The notes: generated by a model from the sequence alone, not told the origin. Counted from the stretch's first letter, positions 11,735 to 24,290 are shown. The stretch: 45,761 nt of DNA from Chromera velia (GCA_018398765.1 JAHBMJ010000534.1:1-45761), one strand, 5' to 3'. Numbers and translations: made by a program.

Positions 11735-13094
11735 TTATTCACTCTCTCACTCACAGTGACTCAGCCACTCACTCACTCACTCACTCACTCACTCACTCAC
11801 TTACTGATTCATTCAAGCACCCACTCACTTCTTCTCACTCCCACACTTACGTACTCACCCACGCTCACTCACTGACTCATTTATTCATTCATTCATACAT
11901 GCATGCATTCATTCATTCATTCATTCATTTATTCATTCATTATTCATTCATTATTCATTTACCCACTGCCTCATTCACCAACGTCCTCATTTACTCACTG
12001 ACTCACCCACCTGCACTTACTAGCTCTTTTATCCACCTTCACTCAATTATCCATCCATTCACTCACTCACCCATCCACCCACCTATCCAATCATTCATTC
12101 ACTCACTGATTCGTTCACCCACCCACTCAGTTCTTCACTCACTCCCACACTTACGCACTCAGTATGACACCTGCGCTCACTTACCTACGCATTCATTCAT
12201 CTATCCATTCATTCATTCATTCATTCATTCATTCATTATTTATTCACTAACTCCCTCATTCTCTCACTCACTCAGCCACTTACCCACGCAGTCTCGCTCA
12301 CTCATTGACTCACTCACTCCCACACCACCGTCACTCACTCATCCATTTACTCACTCACTCACTCATTCATTCATTCATTCATGCAATGCTATTCATGCAT
12401 TGATTCATTCATGCATTCATGCATCCATTCACTTACTCATCCACCCACCCACCCAATCATTCATTCACTCACTGATTCGTTCACTCACCCACTCACTTCT
12501 TCACTCACTCCCACACTTACGCACTCAGTGTAACACCCGCGCTTACTCACTTACACATTCATTCATTCATTTATTCATTCATTCATCCATCCATCCATTC
12601 ATTTATTCATTCATTCATTCATTCATCATTCATTCACTAACTCCCTCATTCTCTCACTCACTCAGCCACTCACCCACGCAGCCTCGCTCACTCATTGACT
12701 CACTCACTCCCATACCACCGCCACTCACTCATCTATTTACTCACTCACTCATATATTCATTCATTCATTTATGCATTCATGCATTCATTCATTCATTTAT
12801 TCATGCATTCGTACATTCATTCACTCACTTACCTACCCGTACTCTCTCGCTCTTTCACCTACCTTCACTCACTCATCAACTCACTCACTCACTCACTCGC
12901 TCACTCACTCGCTCACTCACTCACTCACTCACTCACTCACTCAATCAGTCACTCACTCACTTACCCACCCACCTACCCACCCACCCACCCACTCACTTAC
13001 TCACTCACTCGCTCACTCACTCACTCACTCACTCACGCATCCCGACATTCAGTCACCTATCCATCCATACAACCATCCATTCATTTATTCATTC
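11735..13094. repeat. CACT/ATTC tetranucleotide satellite with internal duplication
   Basis: Degenerate CACT, ATTC and ACCC units throughout. Landmarks such as ACTGATTCGTTCAC and CACTTACGCACTCAGT recur with an offset of 366-390 bp (12045-12350 versus 12420-12740), so the array grew partly by segmental duplication. The period-4 repeat stays open in all three frames in long stretches, giving a Thr/His/Ser/Leu-rich 510-codon ORF that I do not treat as a gene. Confidence 0.9.
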
Positions 13095-13328
13095 ACGCGG
13101 CCCATCCACTCGGGAATTTTTGGTACCAAAACTTTAAGACCCCTGTCAAATTTTCCCTTTTTTGCCCCCCCCTTGCCAAACTTTCCCAGAAAGGCTCAAA
13201 TAAGGCAAAAAACACTGCTAAAATCAAAACATCTGACCCATCGAAGGCTGATTTTCTCTAGTCTTCAATACCAAATATTCCCGAGCTGGAGACCCCTTAC
13301 TAATTTTTTCAGAGTGGATGGGCCGCGT
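13095..13328. mobile_element. MITE-like 234-bp TIR insertion inside the satellite
   Basis: Perfect 17-bp inverted ends, ACGCGGCCCATCCACTC at 13095-13111 and its complement at 13312-13328. Satellite sequence (ATTC units) resumes on both sides. The interior is non-coding and T/C-rich. A target duplication cannot be read because the target is itself ATTC repeats. Confidence 0.6.
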
Positions 13329-14064
13329 TCATTCATTCTTTCATTCATTAACCCCTTCTGACCGATAGGTGCTATATGCAGACAGCCATTTTGTGAGGCA
13401 GGTAGTCAGGCACGCAGATACAGCCACAGGCAAGAACAGCCAGGTAAAGGCAGACACAAGCATGCTTATCCCGTCTATCTCCATCTCCAGCATGCTTTCT
13501 CTTTCTGAAGGCGTGTATGCTGGTTGCTGCGATTCCTGCGTTAAAAGATGAGCAGCAGCTCAACAAGATCGCACTTTATCGGTTGGCAATGGTTGGCTTC
13601 TTTAGCTTACTGGTCTTAGAGTCAATGCAATCATTCGGTTCATTGCCTCTGCTAGTAAAAAAGAGAACAAAGATAGAATAAAGCCGGCAAACGCTTCAAA
13701 AAAGTCTTTACCCTCAAAAATCTGACAGTGCCATACGTATGAATCATGGACCCATAAGAATGTTGTGACTGGCAGTATTCGAAATTGGAACGTCGTTCAC
13801 AGTCTGACACCAGATGTGCTCACGATATCCTTAACAACATCTTGGAGTGTATTGTTACCCACCGGATATTTTGGGAAAAGAAAAGTACATAGACACGGTC
13901 AGACCGAATTTGCCAGCCTAAGAATAGGTGCTGACCATAGTGGACTAACATACAGTAACAGGTCAGAAGACTGAGACGTTTTTCAGACAGCTTTTGCACC
14001 GAAATGCGTGCATACATGTAAACAGCTGATAGAGCTGTGGGCTTTGGGGTGGCACGGTCAGGCT

Positions 14065-14222
14065 TAAAAGCCTTTGGCATGCATGCATGGCCGCGCCTTC
14101 GGCATGGTCGGGCTTTAGCATAGCTGCGCCTTCGGCATGGTCGGGCTTTGGCAGACCCACGCCTTTGGCGCAGTCAGGCTTTGGCAGCCGGGCGCCTTCG
14201 GCACCCGGGCTTTGGCGGCCGC
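14065..14222 (-). repeat. Type A minisatellite of TIR element 1
   Basis: About five GC-rich units of roughly 30 bp built on CCAAAGCCCGACCATGCCGA plus AGGCGCGGC on the minus strand. The same array with about seven units is at 41222-41420. Being nearly in multiples of three, it can be read as LPKPDHAEGA repeats, but no coding function is supported. Confidence 0.7.
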
Positions 14223-14256
14223 TCCGGATCAACCATAGGAAGCCTTCTTGCGGGTA

Positions 14257-14845
14257 GAGGCACAGTTGTCGCCGCGGGGTGGCAAACGGTCAGAAGTAGG
14301 CTAGAACCGCGGCGCTAGCGCCGCGGAAAGCTTGGGCAGGCACCGCGGCGCAGCCGCGGTGCTCACCAAGGCTGCTCTAGAAACACTGACTCCCAGCCAC
14401 GTACCGGCCGGGGCCTCAAAGTTTGGTCTATGCACGCAGGTCAATTCAATCCACTTGCCTACTCAGTTTTAGATCGGCCGGCGTCTCGCGAGAACTTAAT
14501 TCGATGCGTATATATATATCTGCACGCAACGTTATAAATTCTCCCAAAAAGCTAGTGCACCGGCCTGACACCGGCCGAAAATATCCGAAAATGGCCGGAA
14601 AAGAGGAAAGGTTGCTGCAGAATTTATCGACATCGAATTATATGTGTTTTGGGTGCCTGTGGCATTCAACGTGGTTGTGTGACTTCCAAGGTGATCTGTG
14701 CGCCAAGTCTGACAGCTGCCAAAGACCAGTAAATTTGTTTGAATTGGCCGTCGTATAGGAGGGGTTTCTTTTTTGGTTACTTCCGGCCTAGCCTGGAAGT
14801 TCTCTGGAGTAACCAGGTGCCACTTCAGTCCTTTGAACTGCGAAG
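14257..14845. other. CTF4 upstream region
   Basis: Starts with GC-rich palindromes around 14308-14362 (CCGCGGCGCTAGCGCCGCGG is self-complementary) and then turns AT-richer. No TATA box stands out. The ORF at 14423-14758 looks spurious. This region presumably holds the CTF4 promoter and 5' UTR. Confidence 0.4.
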
Positions 14846-17800
14846 ATGCTGACAAAGGACGTAAAGTTTGTCAAAGACGGGGACGGCTCCGGACGTCCTT
14901 GCGGGGAGGTGTCTGTAGCCTTCAATCAAAGTTGTGCTTTCATCTTGACAACCGAAGAAAATCAAGATAACGAACACGAGGACAATTGTCTCATCGTGCG
15001 GCCTCTAAGAGCCCTTGTTGACACTGTCTCTGCCGCTCTCCCAGATTCTCATTGGAGAGCAGACACCACGAAAAAATTCAAGCTCGTTGATCTGGACACT
15101 GAGGAGAGTCCAACGAGCTTCGCGTTAGCAGCCGCCAGTGAAGACTGCTTGTCTCGCACAAAATTCCCCCCTTTCATTGTAGGCACACAAAATTCGGAGG
15201 AGGGGTGTGTGCTGCTGTTCGAAGCGCCAAATGAGGTTCCTAGCATCTCTTTGGATCCCCTGGGGTACACTAAAGTGTCCCTGGAGGTTCGGAAGGGAGT
15301 GGGGGTGACAGCCGTCTCTCCGATTCAAGACTCGGTTGTGGCTGTGGGGTGGACTGACGGGGTCATTCACTGTTACGATATCTCCACCAAGGGGAAGTCC
15401 GAATACCCCACAGTAAAGGGGGTGACAGCCCTTGACCTTGACCCTCTATCCGAGTTCCTTGCAGTGACCTCTGCAGACAGAAACCTGGTGATCCTGAAAC
15501 TTGACAAGGGGGGGGGGGTGGATGGTCCGGTGGTGCGTTCAACCGCTCTCCGTGACTGCGATCAAGTACTCGAATTTGCTTTCACGAAAACTTCCCAGAT
15601 CCACGTGGGAGATGAGGATATTCGCAACAGACTCAGGCCCGCGTGGCACCCCGATGGAACACACCTCCTTCTCCCTGGCAAAAAGGCTGTGAGAGTGTTT
15701 CAGCGAGGCAAGTGGGACGACATCCATGCACCTTCCTTCACCCTGGACAAGGGGGTCGAAGGGCACCAAAACGATATCTCCATCCTGACCTTCGCTTCCT
15801 GCGCTTCTGAAGTTGCTACCCGACCTCTCCTGGTAAGACTCCATGTCCCTTTTCTTCTCTTTTCCCCTCTCTGCCCGGAACAGCTCACCTCCCGGTCCGC
15901 GTGCCTGCCTGCAGTGTGCCTCCCTAACTGACTGCGAGCTCGTCTGTCCTTTCATATACAAGAGGAGAAGAGAGAGAAACAGACAGAAGAAGCAAGCCAG
16001 GACTCACTCCCTCACTAAGCCTTACGCACTCACTCGCAGAGTCACTCAGCTACTCAGTCACTCTTTTGCTTGTTCACTTTATCATCTGCTCATTCACTTA
16101 TGCATGCGTTCATTCATTCATTCTGTCGGTGTCGGCCGCTCAGTCAGTCGGTCAGTCAGTCAATTTCCGTTGTCTGCCCGCGTATGTGCTCGAAGGTGTC
16201 ACCTGTCTCTCCACAAAGGTTGAGCGTGGGGGCATATATTGTCTACTTTCAGTTGTTCTGCTTGGGTTTCCCCCTGTCTACCTGCCTGGCTCCCTACCCC
16301 TCCCCTGGTTCCCTGCCTCCTTGTCTCTCCTTCTGCGTCTCTGTGCCCCTTTGCAGGTCAGTGCGGACATGGGTGGCCGGATGCTTGTGTGGGACTTCGA
16401 TAACAGAGCATGTCTCCTCCGCCTCGACATGGAAGGGGCCACGGTGCCTGCGTCGGTAAGCGCCGCCGTTCTCGCCATGACCGCTGAAGGCAAGGCCGAA
16501 CTGATGTTGGCTGCCTATGGCTGTGGACAGGGCGTTGCCGCTCTGTGCACGCCTCTTGAAGGTGTGGGGGCAGAGTCTCTGCAGGACCGGCAGAAGAAGC
16601 AGAAGCCTGCAGCAAGTGAGAATCCGAAGACAGGCCTTGACGTCGAGGCAGTAGAGGAAGTGAACGACACGAGCGGGAAGGCCGCAGATGAGCAGGACGA
16701 AGAAGAAGAGGGTGAGGGGCGGGACGAGGATGAGTTTGGGGAGGACGAAGAAGATGGGGGAGGGATGGGTGGAGAAGATGAAGGGGACCTGATGAGAATC
16801 TCTGCTGCAGAGATGGAGGAAAAAATGAGACAAACAACCGAAAATGTTCTCAGCGAGGCTTTTCCCAGGGTCTACTCCTTCGCCCCCGGGGGTGTACCGA
16901 ATGCCGTTGACTCAGACGGTGATCCGATGGAAACCCTCGCCGAGTCTGCTTCAGTGACTCAGGAGGGAGGGGCTCCTCGTCATTTTCTCTGTTGGAATGA
17001 GTTCGGTCATGTGACCAGAAAAGTAGAACATGGGGGAGTGGGTGGGGCAGATTCGTTCACAGAGGCCGCGAATGCAGCCAAGGGGGGTTCGTCTACGGTG
17101 ACGACGATGATGTCCTCGCTGATTGAGATGACGATCGAGACAGGGGCAGCGGTCGGAAATATCAACCACCGACTGCGAGACGCGAACGGCTTCGTTCTCG
17201 CTGCCCTAGGCCCGGATGGCTGTGTCCTTGCACGCCCAGGGCGCCCTGAGAGGGACGGTGTACGCCCAGAAGGATTGCCAGTGACCCGTGTCCGTAATCA
17301 GGGGGTAACAGATGCAGAGCACCTGGAGGCCCAGGAAAAAGGCCTCGCCGGCAGGAGGGAGGAGGCAGTCGCTGGCCTTCTTCGCTTCATGTCGATTGGG
17401 GTGGGAGCTGGTGTAAGGGCTCAGGGGCAGAAGGAGTGGGAGCATACCTTTGTGGGCGAGCAGGTAGGCGGATTGGCCTGTGTAGATGAGGAATCTGTTC
17501 TGTTTTCTTTGTCCCTGCATTTGTGTCACACCTCCCATTGACTGTGTGTTGTCTTTTCCCATGACTCTCAAAATCACAATCCTTACTGTGTGTCAGACAG
17601 GGGCGCGGTCCGGTCCGAGCAGTGAGGAACCTGAGCCTGATGCAAGCTTTATTGATTCCTGTAGGGCAGATCGATCCATGTTGTCTTTCCTTGCTGCTCA
17701 TGGAGGCTCTCTACGGGATCCGTTCTCTCTCTGCAGATAAGGTGCATTGCCGTCGGAGACTCGTTCGTTGCGGCTGCGAGCAGTGGGGAGCGGCGGTACC

Positions 17801-19521
17801 TCCGAGTGTTCGCCTCCAAGGGAGGAATGCAGCTCTCGATTAGCGGGCTCGAGGGAGAACCGATCTGTATGGCGGCTCAGGGAGCAGCCCTCCTCGTGGT
17901 GATGCAGCAGGGCTTCAACCGGTCTGTCTGTAGGCTGTCATTTTCAGTTACTTTTTCTCGTTGCTTCTCACCGCTCTCTCTCCGAGTTGTTGACAGCCTG
18001 GGGTGCTGCCGCTTTGTCAGTGTGGAAAGAGGAGTAACTGAGTCTGTTTCTTTCCTCTCCCTGGCCCCTATTTGGATGACTTTGAGATTTTTGCAGTCCG
18101 TGCTTTATCCTTGATCGATTTCCCCCACCAGAGTGCCGTCAGGTTTTTTCGTTTCCCCCACCCCTCCGCCGGATCAGTCCTTGTCCTTGCAATCGTTTCT
18201 CCTGCCTTTCTTTCCGTGCCGTCTTCGCAATTTGTTTTCTTGAATCCATTTTCCCTTGCACCTTTGTTTTTGGTCGAAACCTTTGCTCTATTGCCCGTCC
18301 CGCACGGACTCTCGTTCTCTGCCTCCTTCCTGAGTCAACTGCAGATGCCTTGGGGAGATGTCTTGCGTGTACATCCTTCTGGACGTTCATAGCGGGAGGC
18401 TCCTCAGTAGGGGGCCACTCGCTCTGACTCCTGGAGCGCGCCCCGTGTGGTGCGGATTCATGACGGGAAAAGACAAACAAGCCGCAAACGCTCGAGTTCC
18501 TGTCGTTCAGGACTCCGGGGGGGTGATCTGGGGACTGTTCCCCGTCTTCGTGGGACTTCCCTCAAACGCACTCATCCCCCCTAGCGAGCAGCTTGCAGTG
18601 CCGCGCCTGCTTGACTGGGGCGGTGCCTACTCGATGGCTGGCTTTGACTGGGTTCCTGTGTGTGATCTAGACAAGACATCGCTCCGCAAGGGTGCAGGGG
18701 AGACTCCGTTTGTGGTTTCTGTCGACACTCAGAAGGCGAGGGTGGTCCTCCTGAAGCAAGATGAAGTCGTTCCGTCTCCCGACCCACAGCCCCTTCTTGC
18801 CACAGTCGATGTCCGCATTCCTCTCCTCGGCCTACCGAGAGACCCCCGAGCCCAGACTTTGGGCGCTTTTGAGGAAGCGAGAATGCGCTCCGGCCTCGAT
18901 GAGGCGGTCCTCCAAGCCGCCTCAGCACTCTACCGCACCCGTGATGCGGGTGGCGAGCAGAGCACCTCTGCACTTCTCTCGATCCCCGACACCGAAGCGG
19001 ACGTGCAGGCTCTCATAGACCGCACGCTCCGCAAGATTAGCAAGCAGATTGACAACACAACAGTGAAGCAGCTGCAGCAGGCAGAGAAGGGCGAGCAGCT
19101 CGGGCGTGCGCTCGATGCCGCTCTTCGAATTCGGTCTGAGGATCGGCTGAAGGTCGCGCTTGACTATGCGACGACCAAAAGCCGACGAGCGCTGGCTGAA
19201 AAAATCCAGCAAATCGTCGACTTCCGCGAGTTGCGTGCTGAAATGGAACGCCTGGCCGCAGAGGCTGCGGCAGAAGAAAGTGTGTTGCACACGTTGGCGT
19301 CCGCTCGTGCTCCGGGGGGGGGGGAGAAGGAAAACACAGGTGGTCAGGGGATGAGTGGCTGGGCAGGGGAAGGGGGGGCGGAAGGAGAAGGGGTCGCAGT
19401 TGGAGGGCAACAGAAAAGACGTGCTGAGGATGAAGGGACAGCCGACTCCTCTGACCAGCTGCCTAGCGCTGCCCCTGTGATGCCTGCAAAGAAGCAGCGC
19501 AACATTTTTGCCAAAAAGTGA
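14846..19521 (+). CDS. CTF4: CTF4/AND-1/WDHD1 replisome adaptor, four exons
   Basis: Exons 14846-15832, 16357-17463, 17737-17921 and 18345-19521 (TGA). All phases agree and the product is 1151 aa, close to animal WDHD1 in size. Known family role: a trimeric hub linking CMG helicase to polymerase alpha-primase and other replisome partners in the nucleus. Residues 1-about 380 form a WD40-like propeller (repeat ends such as GGRMLVWDFD). About 440-475 is a strongly acidic linker. About 480-900 matches the SepB/Ctf4 propeller, including PVWCGF, QDSGGVIWGL and WVPVCD. A helical bundle follows, including VALDYATTKSRRALAEKIQ. The tail is Gly/Glu-rich and ends in a basic KKQRNIFAKK, a possible short interaction motif. 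Donors are GTAAGA, GTAGGC and GTCTGT. The last 55 codons are repeated at 20051-20215, beyond an N gap. Confidence 0.88.
16003..16165. repeat. CACT and GTCA microsatellites in CTF4 intron 1
   Basis: Degenerate CACT/ATTC and then GTCA/GTCG units, the same tetranucleotides that form the large arrays elsewhere in the window. They lie in the 524-bp intron 15833-16356. Confidence 0.65.
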
Positions 19522-20047
19522 TTGCGGAAAAGATCCTTCCCCAACCCGACTGTCCCCTTAAGAGAGGCAGAGAAAGAAACTTTCTTTCCACCACTTCATG
19601 TTTTTGTTTGTTGTTCTCTAGAGACTTGAGTGGTTGCATGCAGCCCCTGCAGAGTGCTTCATGTCTATCGCATTTGCACGACACCCCGTTGAATCTGCTA
19701 CACTGCTTTTCCAAGTTTTCCTCTCCCACTCAGCAACCGTTTCCGCACAAAGAAGGGACCGAAGAGGAAGGCGGATTGCTGCCGTTGGAATTGCCCTTCA
19801 CCTCTTTGTCTGAACCTTGCCACACCAATTCATTCTTCTTTGGTTTCCCAGTACACAACAGCGTGCGGGGGAAAGAAGGGGCTTCAGGCCGCAGCCTTGC
19901 GCTTTCTTGTCGATGAGTTACAGGACAGGCCGTGGGCCAGTGAGGGGCGTGCTCTGTCGCGGGGTTTGAGATTCACTGCGCGCCAAGCGCTTTGTGTATT
20001 TCCAATGACTTGGACTCATGCAAAAAGTGTTTCCCCCCGGCTCCCCC

Positions 20048-20050
20048 NNN
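20048..20050. other. Assembly gap (NNN)
   Basis: Three Ns next to a poly(C) run that probably stopped the sequencing reads. Confidence 0.95.
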
Positions 20051-20215
20051 GGCTGGGCAGGGGAAGGGGGGGCGGAAGGAGAAGGGGTCGCAGTTGGAGG
20101 GCAACAGAAAAGACGTGCTGAGGATGAAGGGACAGCCGACTCCTCTGACCAGCTGCCTAGCGCTGCCCCTGTGATGCCTGCAAAGAAGCAGCGCAACATT
20201 TTTGCCAAAAAGTGA
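20051..20215 (+). pseudogene. Orphan copy of the CTF4 3' end
   Basis: Repeats the last 55 codons of CTF4 including the TGA stop, with no upstream exon. Probably an assembly duplicate (see 19357-20741) and not a real gene fragment. Confidence 0.75.
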
Positions 20216-20741
20216 TTGCGGAAAAGATCCTTCCCCAACCCGACTGTCCCCTTAAGAGAGGCAGAGAAAGAAACTTTCTTTCCACCACTTCATGTTTTTG
20301 TTTGTTGTTCTCTAGAGACTTGAGTGGTTGCATGCAGCCCCTGCAGAGTGCTTCATGTCTATCGCATTTGCACGACACCCCGTTGAATCTGCTACACTGC
20401 TTTTCCAAGTTTTCCTCTCCCACTCAGCAACCGTTTCCGCACAAAGAAGGGACCGAAGAGGAAGGCGGATTGCTGCCGTTGGAATTGCCCTTCACCTCTT
20501 TGTCTGAACCTTGCCACACCAATTCATTCTTCTTTGGTTTCCCAGTACACAACAGCGTGCGGGGGAAAGAAGGGGCTTCAGGCCGCAGCCTTGCGCTTTC
20601 TTGTCGATGAGTTACAGGACAGGCCGTGGGCCAGTGAGGGGCGTGCTCTGTCGCGGGGTTTGAGATTCACTGCGCGCCAAGCGCTTTGTGTATTTCCAAT
20701 GACTTGGACTCATGCAAAAAGTGTTTCCCCCCGGCTCCCCC

Positions 20742-21887
20742 TCCCCCCCCCCCCTCCGTGCTGTGTATGGGGGTGAAGCGGAGAATCCCAGTAGGTTCGT
20801 TGTGTAAGACTGGTGTCCCTTTTCGTGCATTTCTTGTTGAAACCAGTCCCGCATTAAAAATGAAAAGGTCAAGCCCGCCCAAAGGTGTTGTAGGCTAGAT
20901 TGCGGGAGGGCTGTGAGATGAGACGGCCGTTTTGCTTTCACGTGTGCGTGCTCTAGCGTCTGTTGCGTGCTTACACTCTGCATGTGAGTTTGAAGATTGT
21001 GCCCCGGTTTCTCCATTGCCCATTTGTTGATACGTGCTTGCAACAGCCTGCATGAAAAACACGTCTGCAATCTAAAACAAACATTATATATACAGAAAAG
21101 TATTTAATATATGTATATGTTTCATAAAATTGGGGGTGTTTTTTTTGGATGCTCAAAAACCCTAGCAAAAATCTTGGGAAAAATGAAATTTTAGAAGTTT
21201 AAAAATGTTTTTGGAGGTGTATAACGTGGTACCAATACTTTTCAATGGATTTCCCTAAAATTTCCTTTGGATTTCACTCAGATTTCCCTAAAATTTATCA
21301 TTCATTCCGCACAGATTTCCGTGCGATTTCCATGTCCGAATCTATCAGTCCATGTTTTTTTCTATTTTTTTTGTAGGAGACTCAGGCGATGATGATAAAT
21401 TTCTCCTAAAGTATAAAGAGTTTATTACAGCCTAAATTATAACCAGAGTTAGAGGCTTAGAGCTTAACATTCATGTAAAATGATGATGATATAATACAAT
21501 AATCATTCACGCTGGTAGTGCGGCATAGTAGTAGTGCCTATTGAGCTACATTACAACCGTATGATTACAACGTTTATTTCTAATATCGCATCAATCAATA
21601 ATAAGGTAGAGAGAAATGAAAACCTAGAGCAAGACCCGTTTTACGTACCCTGCCCGTGGATGACAGAAAGAACATCACATCATCAGTGCCTAGAACTTTA
21701 CTGTATAGTCTGTACAGACCGCGACTCATAGACCGCGACCAATGATGTAGTGCAGCATGTCGGAATCAACTGATCGATCAACGGCCCTGCCAGGGCACAT
21801 GCATACCTGTGGCTTAGCGCGCGAACCTGACCTTTCAATCATATATTTCTAAAATAATCTAAAAACTTAAAGTAAGACCCGCTCTAC
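20742..21887. other. CTF4 3' flank and AT-rich region; expected RAB3GAP2 3' exons absent
   Basis: CTF4 3' flank to about 20900, then AT-rich sequence with no coding pattern on either strand. It includes a degenerate copy (about 21615-21712) of the end of the last RAB3GAP2-like exon and its intron border. The rest of that gene should lie here but I cannot find it. Confidence 0.5.
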
Positions 21888-22939
21888 CTTGCCCGTGGAT
21901 GACAGAAAGAACACCGCACCGTCAGTGCCCAGAACTTTACCGTAGAGTCCCACGACGGCGGCGGCTGTCCTCCTCATTGTTCGCACATCCCAGGCTTCAA
22001 GGAGTCCTCTGCGTGGGGCGTAAATCACGAGCAAGCACTGTTGCGTTTCGCCCTCCATATTCTCAGAGATGCAGGGATTCTCTGCCACTAGCCATGCAAG
22101 CTGTGCCTCCCTGTACCCCTTCCACATGTGTAAAAGACGGAGGCTGTCCAGGTGCAAAAGGCTCACCTGCAGTACACGTCCAATTCAAACACACCGTCGG
22201 CAAAGTCAGCTCCAAGCGATCACAAAGAAAAGAGTGTCTCTAATACGCCGAGCGACGAACAAAAATTCGGAAGCACTTCGAATGAAATCTTCAGGTTCAA
22301 CACCCGAGGATGCACGCAGTGTAGTCTTCTCTGCACGGTCACGGTCTCTTGGATGCATTCTGGCATTTAGACAGATCACGTTGTTCTCCTCCCACTATGT
22401 GAATTACTTCTTGTTGGGTTTTGCAGAGCAGAATGACAGTTCTGCACATACAAGATTCTTGGGCATTCGCCCGAAACAGTCCCGAACCAACCCTTCCAAA
22501 CCGATCCGCAACTGCCGCAAGATTTCTGTTGAACGGTGCTGGTTCAATGTCCACCCCTTCCCTGGTGCTGTCCACGAGACGCTGAGCCATCGGCACGTCC
22601 TTCGCATTTGCGCTGGCTGCTTGGCCCTCCGCCAACTCTGAAGCGATACAAAGGAAGAAAAGTGAAGCAAAAGAGAATGAAGGAGGAGGGACAGAGGGGA
22701 GCGACAGTAAGCAACGAGGGTGGGGAGGGGGTGGAAGGAAGAGTGAGGAAAGAGAGGGATGACAGGGGAGGGAAGACATACACGTCGAGCAAGGCATGGA
22801 AGGCAGGGGAAGAAACGGAGAGAGGGTAGAGAGCCAACAGTGGGAAATCAATCTCACGGGGTGATGAAAAGGGAGGTGGAGTCACTTGTCGTGCGTTCCT
22901 ACTAGTCTGACCAATTGGAAAACAGACACGAAGGACTTG

Positions 22940-24290
22940 GCGGTTTTCTTTTATTCGTTTTTTCCCTATTCTCCTTTCCCCCCCCCCCCTTTTTTTCATT
23001 TCTTTCTTTCCGCTTTTTTCTTTCGATTTCTCTCTCCGTTTCTTTCTTCTATTCCATATCTGGTCTTCCAGTTCTTTGCTTCCTTTGCCGTGTTTCCGCT
23101 TCCGTGTCTTTGTTTATTTTCCTTTCACCCCTTTCCGTTTTCTCCTTTCCGCGAATTTATTCCGTCTCTTTGTTTCCGTTTCTGTCGTTCGTTTCTGTTC
23201 TTTTCTTCGGTTTCTTTCCTTCCCTTTTTAGTCCCTGTAGCTTTCTTGCCGTTGCTCTCTTTCCGTTTTTCTTTTTTCCGTCCCATCCTTTTCATGCCTT
23301 TCCTCTCGTCCCCGCCTTCACTTTTCTTTCTTCCCATTGGTTGGTTTTCATTCCCTTGTTTGCGTTTCTACATCCACCTTGTTCCCGTCTCTTTCCTTCC
23401 TTTCGTCTGCCTCCGTTTCTTTCTTCACAATTCCTTTTTTCAATCTCTGTCTTTTTTTCCTTCGGCTGTTTTTTTTGCGTTTCTTCCTCTCAAATTCTTT
23501 CTTTTCATTTCTTTCTCGTGCATTCTTCGCATTGCCTTTTCACAGCTCCTCGATTCACTTCTCTTGATTTTCTTCTCTTTACTTTCGTTTCTTTTTTTTT
23601 TTTGTATTTCTTCTTCTCCATGGAGTCAATGTTGTTTCTTTACGTTGCTTTCTTTGAATTAATTTGTTTCTCTTTCCGCAAAGTGTTTGTTTTTTGTTTC
23701 GTTTCTTTCCTTCGATCCTTCGTTCCTTTCTTTCTTCCTCTCTTCCTTCTATCCTTCCTTCTCTTCGGCGCTCTTCTTTTCCTTTCTTCCTTTCCATGTG
23801 TTTGTTGTTCTTTCTTTCCGCTTTCTTCTTTCCGTTTCTTCATAGCATTTCTCTCTTTCTGCATCTTGCTTTCGTTTCTGTTCTTCGTTTTCCTCCGTTC
23901 TTTCAAAAAGTTTGTCATTTCCCATGCGTGTCCCTGTTCCTTTGTTACAGTTGCTCTGTTTCTGTTCCTTTTTTTTTCGCTTCTTTGTTTTCTTTTTTTT
24001 CTTTCCGTTTCTTTATTTATGTTTTTGTCTTTCCGATTCTTTCTTTGCTTTCCCTCAGTTTCTTTCTCTTCGTTCCCTTCCTTTCGTTTCTTTCTTTTCA
24101 TTCGATTCTTTGTACCTCTTTTTTTCCCTGTTTCTTTCTGTCAATGAATGTTTTTCTTTCATTGGTGACCTCTCTCTCCCTCCCTCCCTCTCCTGTTGCC
24201 TCGTTCCTTTCTGTCCTACCTTCCTTTCTTCATTTCTCCCTTTACTCTTTCTCTGCTTCCGTCTTTCCTCCATGCAGTCTTTTTTCTCAT
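22940..24290. repeat. 1.35-kb polypyrimidine tract in a RAB3GAP2-like intron
   Basis: Almost pure T/C on the plus strand, built from loose TTTCTTTC(CG) units, within the 1981-bp intron 22638-24618. The transcript strand is purine-rich (GAAAG-like). It gives a 410-codon Phe/Ser ORF on plus and a Lys/Glu-rich ORF on minus, both compositional artefacts. Confidence 0.85.

Larger units (their letters stand above)
10853..14256 (-). mobile_element. TIR element 1 (3.4 kb) carrying a CACT/ATTC satellite
   Basis: The left end reads TACCCCCAAGAAGCCTTCCT. The right end, reverse-complemented, reads TACCCGCAAGAAGGCTTCCT. Flanks are an 8-bp duplication with one mismatch, gaggcacg (10845-10852) and gaggcaca (14257-14264). 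The two subterminal regions differ. The right end (type A) holds a GC minisatellite and a promoter-like region. The left end (type B) holds repeated GATAGAAAGC...TTCTTTCTAG units. Both reappear, inverted, in the element at 41181-43664. Strand is set so that the type A end is first. Interior: a 1.35-kb tetranucleotide satellite and a nested small TIR insertion. No transposase is visible. An 8-bp duplication is typical of hAT and a few other superfamilies; the class is not established. Confidence 0.75.
19357..20741. repeat. 691-bp perfect direct repeat meeting at an N gap
   Basis: 19357-20047 and 20051-20741 are the same at a constant offset of 694 in every stretch I compared. Only NNN (20048-20050) separates them. 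The first copy ends in a C-run and the second continues through a longer C-run (20739-20756). Breakpoints exactly at the Ns point to two overlapping contig ends that were not merged. Confidence 0.85.

Noticed and set aside
11605-13137. 510-codon Thr/His/Ser/Leu ORF
   Set aside because: Product of a period-4 CACT/ATTC satellite, which stays open in several frames; no start context, domain or normal composition.
22915-24147. 410-codon Phe/Ser 'membrane protein' ORF
   Set aside because: Pure pyrimidine tract translated as Phe/Ser/Leu; it lies in an intron of the opposite-strand gene.
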